From positions 1-25,917 of the forward strand of contig CAZEQL010000013.1 in the NCBI GenBank assembly GCA_964514415.1: 25,917 nt of DNA. Direction: 5' to 3'. This document shows positions 7,916 to 14,867 of this stretch, in pieces (positions within the stretch are counted from its first letter, which is position 1; each line of letters opens with the position of its first letter). The position numbers and the translations under genes are program-made. Below the pieces are notes generated by a model. That model ran no database searches. It was given only the letters and a program-made list of their open reading frames with translations, and was not told the DNA's origin. Source of the stretch: CAZEQL01 sp964514415 (GTDB lineage Bacteria; Chloroflexota; Dehalococcoidia; GIF9; AB-539-J10).

Positions 7916-9121
7916 TTACAATATGTAAAATCCGCTTTTTTCAGCTGGCATAGGTCCCATGACAGGATTCGCTCCTTCAATAGCCTCCCCAGCCACAGTA
8001 TCCTTCATGATTTCATCAGTGCCCCCACCAGCGATCAAAAGGGGCGCATGCCGATAATACGCCTGCGGCATATAATCAAGCATATCTCCGGAGCCGCCAT
8101 GAACATTGATAGCATGAAGCGAAGCTCTCAACGCTGCCTGAGTGCAAAAATACTTGGCCGCTGAGTGCTCAAGCCTGGAACTCATACCTTTATCCCGTAT
8201 CCAGGCACCTCGGTAGGTTATTGCACGTGCAGCCGCCAGGTCAATATACATCTCGGCGATACGAAACCGAATACCTTGGAGCGCAGTAATCGGCTTACCA
8301 TAGAGAATTCTCTCCTTGGCAAATCTCACCGAACATTGACAACTCCCCAAAACACATCCTATAAGACCAGCGCAAATGCCCATCCTACCCACATCCCAGA
8401 CTGCCATAAAAACGGGCGTTAGTCCATGTCCTATTCCCGGAGGCACTATATAGTCCTCGGGAACTCTAACATTCTCAAATAACATTGATGCTGTAGTACG
8501 CCCCACCATGGACCTCTCCACTCGCTCCACCTTATACCCGGGCATATCTGCCTCTACGATGAAAGCAGTGATGGCACGATACCCAGGGGTAGCAGGATCT
8601 TTAGGATCTCCTGTCCTGGCTAGTATCATGCCGAATTCAGATTGATGCCCCGAACCAATGAAACACTTTCTTCCATTTATAACCCAGCTATCTCCTTCTT
8701 TATGAGCCGTGGTTTCCATGGCCAACATGTCAGAACCACCGTGCGCTTCATTAATAAAGGGAGAAGCACTGGCTTCGCCCTTAAGAAATCGCGGCATCCA
8801 TTTTTCTTTCATCCGCCCGCCAGTAGCTTTAGCAAATACATAAGCGAACTCTCGATTTTGGCTCTTGTACATCCAAGGATACCCTGCAGTCATTTCCTCT
8901 ATCACTATCACCTTTCCCACATGCCCCAGACCAAGTCCACCCTCTTCACGAGGAACCACAGGAAGATGAAGACCAAATTCTGCTTCCTTCTTGCTTAACT
9001 GCTTCAGAAAGTCTTCATCCTCTTCCCGTATCTTTTCCCTGTAGGGGATAATCTCACGTGCTACAAACTCCTGGGCTATCTTCCGACACATCTCTTGTTC
9101 ATGCGTTACTTCAAATGGCAT
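7916..9121 (-). CDS. Acyl-CoA dehydrogenase superfamily protein B, lacking the canonical catalytic Glu
   Basis: 401 residues with the full acyl-CoA dehydrogenase fold. FAD/substrate motifs include INEAHGGSDMLAM (123-135), WVINGRKCFIG (146-156) and the helical C-terminal domain with KERILYGKPI (269-278). The usual base is Glu in YEGT near the C-terminus (MCAD Glu376) or in helix G (isovaleryl-CoA dehydrogenase Glu254). Here the segments read AGGGTDEI with Gly366 and AVWDVGR with Gly245, so neither is present; D243 and E370 are nearby acids. The enzyme might use a displaced base or catalyse non-oxidative chemistry. It is a full-length paralogue of the protein encoded at 11029-12234, with the same length and the same leader, GGAGGTGTAAGAG before ATG. 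etfB follows after 10 bases. Confidence 0.92.
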   Translation of the reverse strand: MPFEVTHEQEMCRKIAQEFVAREIIPYREKIREEDEDFLKQLSKKEAEFGLHLPVVPREEGGLGLGHVGKVIVIEEMTAGYPWMYKSQNREFAYVFAKATGGRMKEKWMPRFLKGEASASPFINEAHGGSDMLAMETTAHKEGDSWVINGRKCFIGSGHQSEFGMILARTGDPKDPATPGYRAITAFIVEADMPGYKVERVERSMVGRTTASMLFENVRVPEDYIVPPGIGHGLTPVFMAVWDVGRMGICAGLIGCVLGSCQCSVRFAKERILYGKPITALQGIRFRIAEMYIDLAAARAITYRGAWIRDKGMSSRLEHSAAKYFCTQAALRASLHAINVHGGSGDMLDYMPQAYYRHAPLLIAGGGTDEIMKDTVAGEAIEGANPVMGPMPAEKSGFYIL

Positions 9122-9158
9122 CTCTTACACCTCCAATTGTTTATTTGCTAAACAAGGT

Positions 9159-9587
9159 TTACTCGTGACGCTCGGGTTCACACAACTCGATTAGTATACC
9201 ATAAGTGGACTTTGGATGCACAAATGCTACCTTACCATGGGCTCCAGGGCGTGACTTTTTGTCAATTAAAGCTATGCCCTTTTGTTCCAATTCCTTCAAC
9301 GCCACCTCAATGTCATCCACAGCTATTGCTAAGTGGTGTATCCCCTCTCCCTTAGCTTCAATATACTTACGCATGATATCTCCCACACTTCCCGCCGGCG
9401 GCTGTCCCATAGGCGACATTAGCTCAAGTGAGCTTTGCCCCAAGTTCACAAAAGCTATCGCTGCTCCTTGCTCCTCGTTCTTGGTAATGGGCGTTGAACT
9501 AAGACCCAGGACATCCTTGTAAAAAGATACTCCCTTCTCGATATCTTTTAGCGCAATACCTAAATGTTCTATTCTGTCAACTTTCAC
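9159..9587 (-). CDS. mce: Methylmalonyl-CoA epimerase
   Basis: 142 residues, a two-repeat vicinal-oxygen-chelate fold. Likely metal ligands are H8 in IEHLGIAL, E55 in SSLELMSP, one of H84/H85 in GIHHLAIAVDD, and E134 in ILIELCEP. Further family marks are FYKDVLGL and VAFVHPKSTYG. It interconverts the (R) and (S) epimers of methylmalonyl-CoA and so links decarboxylase/carboxylase products to the B12 mutase whose gene starts at 511. The start is GTG at 9585-9587, with GGAGG five bases upstream. It lies between the CoA-transferase (29-base gap) and dehydrogenase B (37-base gap). A decayed copy of its 3' end is found before dehydrogenase A at 12290-12352. Confidence 0.93.
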   Translation of the reverse strand: MKVDRIEHLGIALKDIEKGVSFYKDVLGLSSTPITKNEEQGAAIAFVNLGQSSLELMSPMGQPPAGSVGDIMRKYIEAKGEGIHHLAIAVDDIEVALKELEQKGIALIDKKSRPGAHGKVAFVHPKSTYGILIELCEPERHE

Positions 9588-9616
9588 TTGTCCCTCCTTC
9601 CCAAAAATTTTAATGC

Positions 9617-10849
9617 TCAGACAAGCCTTCTTACATGAGCTCGCAATTCCGCACTGTGTTTTTCTGCATCCTCATTCAATTTCTTTAGCTTGTCATCAGA
9701 ATAGCCTAGAATTCCTTTAAGCACCTCCTCAGTGTGTTCTCCTAGCAGAGGTGGGGGGGTATACTCACCTTCAATGGCACCCTCAATTTTTATCGGGCAT
9801 GCCATATTTTGAATCTTTCCATATTTGGGATGTTCTAAAGTTATGGCAGTTTTATTGTAAATTACCTGCGGGTCGCGAAGTGCCCAGTCCATAGTGTTTA
9901 AAGGACCAGCGAGGATATCCTCAGCTTCAAACAGAGCTTTCCAAGTCTCTACGTTCTCTTGTTCTAATCCTTCCGTAAGTAACTCCTCTAATGCCCCCCT
10001 ATTTTCATACCTTCCCGTGGGAGTCTGAAACCTGGGGTCATCGATAACCTCCTCCCGGTGTATAACTCGGAATATTCGAGGCCATGCTGGGCCCACTATC
10101 ATCCAACCATCCTTAGCCTTGAAAGCTCCCAGCATAGGAGTCATAGGATGCACCGAGCCTTGAGGTCCAGGCACATTTCCACTAGCATCCATTCCAGCAT
10201 AATGAGTATCCATAAGTGACATACAGGTATCCAGTAAGTTGACTTCTACCCTCCTTCCCTTTCCCGTATGTTCTCGTTCATACAGGGCAGTTATTATACC
10301 TATGGTAGAGAACATTCCTGCGGAAATATCGGCAATAGCTACTGGTGACCTTGCTGGGATGCCACCTCCTTTTTCACCACAAAGACTGCTCATGCCACTT
10401 AAGCCTTCAGCAATATCATCTACAGCACCTCTATCGGCATAAGGACCTGCAGAGCCATATCCTACGACGCTACAAGAAATAATCCTGGGGTTGATCTTCC
10501 TTATAGTATCCCAATCAGCACCTACTCTTTTCATTACTCCGGCTCTATAATTGTCATAAACTATATCGGAAACTTTTACCAAATCATAGAAGGCTTCTTT
10601 ACCTGAATCGGTATACATATCTAAACATACACTCTTTGTATTCCGACACATAGCTGTAACGTAACATCCCATAAGATATTTTGGGTCACCAGCCATAGGA
10701 GCCAAGTGCCTTACTATGTCACCCTGCCCTGGTGACTCGATTTTGAGCAACTCAGCTCCCAGGTCTCCCAAATGCTTAGCTCCATAATTGCCCGCATGAG
10801 CTGAACCAAAATCGATAACCCTGATTCCTGTCAACGGTCCTTTAATCAC
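9617..10849 (-). CDS. CaiB/BaiF family III CoA-transferase (catalytic Asp present)
   Basis: 410 residues from GTG at 10847-10849. The frame also has a GTG four codons earlier (10861), but GGAGG lies five bases before the second GTG, so I prefer that. Family marks: LTGIRVIDFGSAHAG, LGDLGAELLKIE, GYGSAGPY, then SPVAIADISAGM with the catalytic Asp (residue 174, equivalent to formyl-CoA transferase Asp169), ALYEREHTGKGRRVEVNLLD and the C-terminal LLGEHTEEVL. It would activate a carboxylic acid by taking CoA from a donor acyl-CoA, often succinyl-CoA, in the cytoplasm. A second, Asp-less homologue at 3930-5093 may be its partner. A good promoter lies about 110 bases upstream (10968-10996). Substrates are not shown by the sequence. 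Confidence 0.93.
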   Translation of the reverse strand: MIKGPLTGIRVIDFGSAHAGNYGAKHLGDLGAELLKIESPGQGDIVRHLAPMAGDPKYLMGCYVTAMCRNTKSVCLDMYTDSGKEAFYDLVKVSDIVYDNYRAGVMKRVGADWDTIRKINPRIISCSVVGYGSAGPYADRGAVDDIAEGLSGMSSLCGEKGGGIPARSPVAIADISAGMFSTIGIITALYEREHTGKGRRVEVNLLDTCMSLMDTHYAGMDASGNVPGPQGSVHPMTPMLGAFKAKDGWMIVGPAWPRIFRVIHREEVIDDPRFQTPTGRYENRGALEELLTEGLEQENVETWKALFEAEDILAGPLNTMDWALRDPQVIYNKTAITLEHPKYGKIQNMACPIKIEGAIEGEYTPPPLLGEHTEEVLKGILGYSDDKLKKLNEDAEKHSAELRAHVRRLV

Positions 10850-10967
10850 TTTTACCTCCACTCTCTAACATTTCTATTTAACCAGCCGCCCTCATCTTTT
10901 ATCTTTTTGCCAGCTAATTTCTGAACATATCTGCTAATTTCGTCTACACCTCATCAATATCACTGCA

Positions 10968-10996
10968 ATTTTAATCAACGGCTAATATTGTGTCAA
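10968..10996 (-). promoter_or_regulatory. Sigma-70 promoter for the CoA-transferase operon
   Basis: On the minus strand TTGACA (10991-10996, perfect -35) is followed by a 17-base spacer and TAAAAT (10968-10973, five of six to the -10 consensus). Transcription would start near 10960, giving a leader of about 110 bases before the GTG at 10849. It lies in the 179-base gap after dehydrogenase A and would let the rest of the cluster be transcribed separately from it. Confidence 0.65.
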
Positions 10997-11028
10997 TACG
11001 GTAACACAACCAAATCTTCCGTCCCCCT

Positions 11029-12234
11029 TTAAATTATGTAAAATCCACTTTCCTCAGCCTGCTTAACTCCCATGGCAGGATTCGCTCCCGCAATAGCCCC
11101 TTGAGCAATAGTATCCTTCATGATCTCATCTGTGCCTCCACCGGCGATCATAATAGGGACGAAGCGATAATACGCCTGGGGCATATACTCAACCATAGTC
11201 CCAGCACCACCATGAATATTGATAGCGTGAAGCGAGTCTCTTTGTGCTGCCTGGGTAACGAAATATTTGGCAATCGACTGCTCATGCCTGGAAGCTAACC
11301 CTTCATCCCGCAGCCAAGCTGCTCGATAACTTAGTGCGCGCGAAGCAGCTAAATCAACGTACATATCACTGATACGATGCCGAATAGCCTGAAGTGCCGT
11401 AATTGGTTTACCATAGAGAATTCTCTCCTTGGCAAATTTCACCGAACATTGACAGCAGCCCAGAATACATCCTATGAGCTGACCATAAACGGCAAATCTA
11501 CCCACATCCCAGACTGCCATAAAAACGGGCGTTAGCCCATGGCCTACTCCTGGAGGTACTATATAGTTGTCAGGAACCCTAACATTATCGAATAAGACTG
11601 ATGCGGTATAGTGTCCTGCCAGGGATTCTTCCACTCGCTCTACTTTAAACCCGGGCATATCTGCCTCTACGATAAAGGCAGTGATGGCACGAATCCCCGG
11701 CGTGGCAGGATCCTTGGGGTCACCCGTTTTAAGCAGTATCATGCCAAAGTCAGACTTGTGCGCCCAACCGATAAAACACTTCCTCCCATTTATAACCCAG
11801 CTATCACCATCTTTGCGAGCTGTAGTAGTCATAGCCAGTACATCAGAGCCACCTTGTGCTTCATTAATAAAGGGAGAAGCCCGAGCTTCTCCCTTTAGGA
11901 ATCGCGGCATCCATTTTTCCTTCATCACCCCACCAGTAGCTTTGGCAAAGACATAAGCCATCTCCCAGTTTGCCTGTGTAGTCATTATAGGGTACGCCGC
12001 TATCGTCTCCTCCATCACTATCACCTTCCCTACTTGTCCCAACCCAAGTCCCCCTTCCTCCTGTGGAACCATAGCAAGATGGAAGCCCATCTGTGCTTCT
12101 TTCCTGTCTAGTTGCTCTATAAAGTCATCATCTTCCTCTCTTAGCTCACTCCTGTAGGGGACAATTTCGCGTTCTGCAAACTCCCGTACTATTTTTCGAA
12201 CTAACTCCTGTTCATGCGTTATTGCAAAAGACAT
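11029..12234 (-). CDS. Acyl-CoA dehydrogenase superfamily protein A, lacking the canonical catalytic Glu
   Basis: 401 residues, collinear without gaps with the protein encoded at 7916-9121. It has the same FAD/substrate motifs: INEAQGGSDVLAM, WVINGRKCFIG, KERILYGKPI and the helical C-terminus. The same two base positions are Gly: AVWDVGR (G245, helix G position) and AGGGTDEI (G366, YEGT position). That both copies keep these substitutions implies selection rather than random loss. Differences cluster at 80-92, 160-170 and 247-252, the last beside the helix-G base position, so the two may have different substrates or form a heteromer. ATG at 12232-12234 has GGAGGT seven bases upstream, in a leader identical to that of gene B. 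It is the first gene of the cluster in transcription order. Electrons, if any, would go to EtfAB. Confidence 0.92.
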   Translation of the reverse strand: MSFAITHEQELVRKIVREFAEREIVPYRSELREEDDDFIEQLDRKEAQMGFHLAMVPQEEGGLGLGQVGKVIVMEETIAAYPIMTTQANWEMAYVFAKATGGVMKEKWMPRFLKGEARASPFINEAQGGSDVLAMTTTARKDGDSWVINGRKCFIGWAHKSDFGMILLKTGDPKDPATPGIRAITAFIVEADMPGFKVERVEESLAGHYTASVLFDNVRVPDNYIVPPGVGHGLTPVFMAVWDVGRFAVYGQLIGCILGCCQCSVKFAKERILYGKPITALQAIRHRISDMYVDLAASRALSYRAAWLRDEGLASRHEQSIAKYFVTQAAQRDSLHAINIHGGAGTMVEYMPQAYYRFVPIMIAGGGTDEIMKDTIAQGAIAGANPAMGVKQAEESGFYII

Positions 12235-12289
12235 CTCTTACACCTCCAGTGCATCTGTTCTCGACCTAAATGGAGCTTTGCTAGTAAAG

Positions 12290-12352
12290 CTAAGGGATAC
12301 ATAACTCAGCTAGTATAGCATAAACAAAGTGAAGGTTTAATACCTTATCAAT
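12290..12352 (-). pseudogene. Remnant of a methylmalonyl-CoA epimerase 3' end
   Basis: The minus strand here, in one frame ending at TAG (12290-12292), reads KVLNLH then FVYAILAELCIP. The intact epimerase ends KVAFVH, PKSTYGILIELCEP. The two align in frame with a two-codon gap, and the distance to the following dehydrogenase ATG is similar (77 versus 71 bases from the shared TAGTATA). The rest of the copy is unrecognisable. It indicates that an epimerase-dehydrogenase pair was duplicated and one epimerase decayed. Confidence 0.5.
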
Positions 12353-12379
12353 ATAAAAAACGAAGTTGGATAGTTTAAA
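12350..12379 (-). promoter_or_regulatory. Weak candidate promoter for dehydrogenase A
   Basis: Minus strand TTTAAA (12374-12379, four of six to -35), an 18-base spacer, then TATATT (12350-12355, five of six to -10). An alternative is an extended -10 TGCTATACT at 12312-12320, but that lies inside the epimerase remnant. The 226-base gap between hflX and dehydrogenase A also has an 11-base direct repeat (AAGGTTTAATA at 12332 and 12402). No hflX terminator hairpin was seen. Confidence 0.3.
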
Positions 12380-12460
12380 ACTTGATGTATCCTTATGGGA
12401 AAAGGTTTAATATCAAGGTACGGCTGATGTTGATACTTGCTTATCGATACTCCTGAATTA

Positions 12461-13609
12461 TTAAATTTTCTCTAGTCGATGGATTATTTTCCCCGGAAGC
12501 TTATCTATTCCCCAGCCTTTGGCAGCGGAGATTAAGGCAATGCTTTCATTCGGTAACACAACCTGCCCTTCAAGATAAGGAATAGCAGTTAAAGCTTCCA
12601 TCTCCGCCTCACCACCTAAGACTAAATCTAATTTGTTGAACACCGTGATTTTCAGTTTGTCCCCAAGGTTTAATTCATCGAGTATCTTCTCTACTGCAGA
12701 ACATTGATTAGCAGCGTTCTTGTGTGTTATGTCAACTACATGCAAAAGTAAGTCAGCTTCGTTGAGTTCCTCCAAAGTAGCTCTAAAGGCTGCAACAATT
12801 GACAGTGGAAGTTTATGAATAAAACCCACGGTATCAGTAATCAAGAATTGTTGTCCCAGAGGTAAAGCCACGCGCCGAGTTACAGGGTCAAGTGTAGAAA
12901 AGAGTTTATCTTCTACAGCCACACCAGCTTTGCATAGAGCGTTAAACAGGGTGCTTTTGCCAGCATTGGTATAACCCACTAGAGCCACAACAGGGATGTC
13001 CCTCTCCTTACGTCGTTTCCTATAAAGAGCCCGGTGTCTTCTTACCTCCTCTAGTTCTCTCTGAAGACGACTAATTCGTTTGTGGATGAGTCGTCTATCA
13101 GTTTCCAATTGTGACTCACCAGGACCTCTGGTACCAATACCACCACCAAGTCGCTCCAGATGGCTCCATTGACCAACAAGTCGATGTAAGAGATATTGGT
13201 GCTGGGCTAACTCAACTTGAAGCTGCCCTTCATGGGTTTGGGCCTTTCTGGCAAATATGTCTAGAATGAGTGCTGTGCGGTCAAGAACTTTAACCCCCAA
13301 TATCTCTTCAAGGTTTCTTTGTTGCCTGGGTGATAATTCATCATCAAAAATAACTGTATCATATGGAGTCTGTTCTTTAAGATTGACTAGTTCTGTAATC
13401 TTTCCTTTGCCTATATAATACGTGGGCGAAGGCGCATCTAGCTTCTGAGAAAACATACCCACTACGTTGGCACCGGCTGTCTTAGCCAGGTAAGATAATT
13501 CCTGCAAAGAATCAGTAACTGCCCAATCATGGTTAGCAGTTTTCTTTTCTACTCCCACTAGAAATGCGTTCTCTACTTTAGCTTGAGTTGTGTATAATTT
13601 TTGCCTTAT
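12461..13609 (-). CDS. hflX: GTPase HflX (ribosome-associated), probable ATA start
   Basis: 382 residues from ATA at 13607-13609; a standard caller would begin at GTG 13558 (365 residues). Codons upstream of that GTG read VENAFLVGVE, matching the conserved HflX start ERAILVGV, and no ATG, GTG or TTG occurs between the upstream stop and 13558. AGGAGG lies five bases before the ATA. Domains: HflX N-terminal region with YYIGKGK and DDELSPRQQRNLE, the GIGTRGPGESQLETDRR helix linker, then the G domain with GYTNAGKST (about 210), DTVGF, NKLD and SAAKG. HflX binds the 50S subunit and splits stalled or heat-damaged ribosomes. It follows dapL, in the housekeeping block. No terminator was identified after it. 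Confidence 0.9.
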   Translation of the reverse strand: MRQKLYTTQAKVENAFLVGVEKKTANHDWAVTDSLQELSYLAKTAGANVVGMFSQKLDAPSPTYYIGKGKITELVNLKEQTPYDTVIFDDELSPRQQRNLEEILGVKVLDRTALILDIFARKAQTHEGQLQVELAQHQYLLHRLVGQWSHLERLGGGIGTRGPGESQLETDRRLIHKRISRLQRELEEVRRHRALYRKRRKERDIPVVALVGYTNAGKSTLFNALCKAGVAVEDKLFSTLDPVTRRVALPLGQQFLITDTVGFIHKLPLSIVAAFRATLEELNEADLLLHVVDITHKNAANQCSAVEKILDELNLGDKLKITVFNKLDLVLGGEAEMEALTAIPYLEGQVVLPNESIALISAAKGWGIDKLPGKIIHRLEKI

Positions 13610-13695
13610 TTGTCCCTCCTACGCTCAATTGAGCCCCTTCATCCTCTCCATATCATTCAGAACTTCGGTTCACAACATTCTTCAAAATGACCTCC

Positions 13696-14856
13696 TCAGA
13701 CATGCCAAGCTGATAGGCGGTTTATTCCCTGTTCCAATCGCTCATCAGGGAGAGTCACGGAAAATCTGATGTACCCTTCTCCTTCTTTTCCATAGCCAAC
13801 CCCTGGTGTAACAGCTATCCCGATTTCATCAATCAACTTTTTAGCGAAATCCACAGAAGTATAGCCCTGGGGAACTTTAGTCCAAATATAAAAGGTAGCT
13901 TTAGGCGTCTTGGTTTTTAGCCCTATTTCATTAAGGACCTTTATTAGTTTATCCCGACGTCGTTGCAAAACAGCGTTGTGTTCTACAATGCAATCCTGCG
14001 AGCCCTGTAGAGCCTCAATAGCAGCATATTGAATTGCTTGAGGAATACCCGAATCCAGATTAGATTTCACTCGAAATAAGGCTTCTATCATTTCAGCATT
14101 GCCCACTACCATACCCATTCGCCATCCCGTCATATTATAACTTTTAGACAAAGAGTGGAACTCAACACCGATTTCCTTAGCCCCGTCTATTTGCATGAAG
14201 CTCGGTGGACGGTAGTCTCCAAAAAACACTTCGGTATAGGCAGCATCGTGGCATACTGCTATATTGTGTTGCTGGGCAAAATGAACTACCTCTTCGAAGA
14301 AATTAAGCTCGGCTGTGGCTCCGGTAGGATTATTAGGATAATTTAGCCACATAATCTTTGCCTTGTTGACAGCCTCTTCAGGGATAGACCCGAAATCAGG
14401 CAAAAAGTCTCTTTCTTCCTTCAAAGGTATGAAATAAGGTTTACCACCAGCCAATATAGTGCCCATAGAAAACGGCGGATATCCCGGGTCAGGCACCAAA
14501 GCTATATCTCCAGGCTCGATGAAGCACATAGCCATATGCCCAATCCCTTCCTTGGAACCAATGAGAGGTAGTATTTCTCTATCTGGATTTAAGATAACTC
14601 CAAAACGCTTCTCATACCATTCTGCGATAGCCTGACGAAGCTCAAACAATCCCCTGGTCTCAGGATAACGGTGATTTACATGATCGTGTGCTGCCTGACA
14701 CAGGCACTCGATAATATGAGATGGTGTAGGTAAATCGGGATCGCCAAGGGCGAAACTAATGATATCTTCTCCTCGAGCTCGTTTTTCAGCAATTTTTTGA
14801 TTTATGTCAACGAAGAGATATGGGGGTAGCCTGTCAAGTCGTTCAGCAAATTGCAT
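13696..14856 (-). CDS. dapL: LL-diaminopimelate aminotransferase-type PLP enzyme
   Basis: 386 residues, class I/II aminotransferase. Marks: ALGDPDLPTP (36-45), RYPETRGLFELR (63-74), GSKEGIGHM (100-108), PDPGYPPF (122-129), NYPNNPTGA (172-180), DAAYTEV and the PLP lysine K238 in SLSKSYNMTGWRMG. The GSKEGI stretch and N-terminal LPPYLF are typical of DapL, which turns tetrahydrodipicolinate into LL-diaminopimelate in one step. The gene sits 11 bases after dapF, which acts on that product; this makes the DapL call likely, although other aspartate-type aminotransferases share these motifs. ATG follows GGGAGAAATCG. The stop is followed by GAGGAGGT, an unused-looking ribosome binding site before hflX. 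Confidence 0.85.
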   Translation of the reverse strand: MQFAERLDRLPPYLFVDINQKIAEKRARGEDIISFALGDPDLPTPSHIIECLCQAAHDHVNHRYPETRGLFELRQAIAEWYEKRFGVILNPDREILPLIGSKEGIGHMAMCFIEPGDIALVPDPGYPPFSMGTILAGGKPYFIPLKEERDFLPDFGSIPEEAVNKAKIMWLNYPNNPTGATAELNFFEEVVHFAQQHNIAVCHDAAYTEVFFGDYRPPSFMQIDGAKEIGVEFHSLSKSYNMTGWRMGMVVGNAEMIEALFRVKSNLDSGIPQAIQYAAIEALQGSQDCIVEHNAVLQRRRDKLIKVLNEIGLKTKTPKATFYIWTKVPQGYTSVDFAKKLIDEIGIAVTPGVGYGKEGEGYIRFSVTLPDERLEQGINRLSAWHV

Positions 14857-14867
14857 CGATTTCTCCC

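Noticed and set aside
7906..7980. Longer etfB N-terminus starting at 7980
   Set aside because: It overlaps the upstream dehydrogenase gene by 65 bases, lacks similarity to EtfB starts, and a strong ribosome binding site sits before the ATG at 7905.
12312..12320. Extended -10 TGCTATACT before dehydrogenase A, identical to the one before tRNA-Arg
   Set aside because: It falls inside the epimerase remnant, where the intact gene has nearly the same bases (GGTATACTA) for coding reasons, and there is no matching -35.
13623..13634. 12-base palindrome GCTCAATTGAGC upstream of hflX
   Set aside because: Short, with no promoter nearby; expected by chance at about this frequency in a few tens of kilobases of searching at all spacings.
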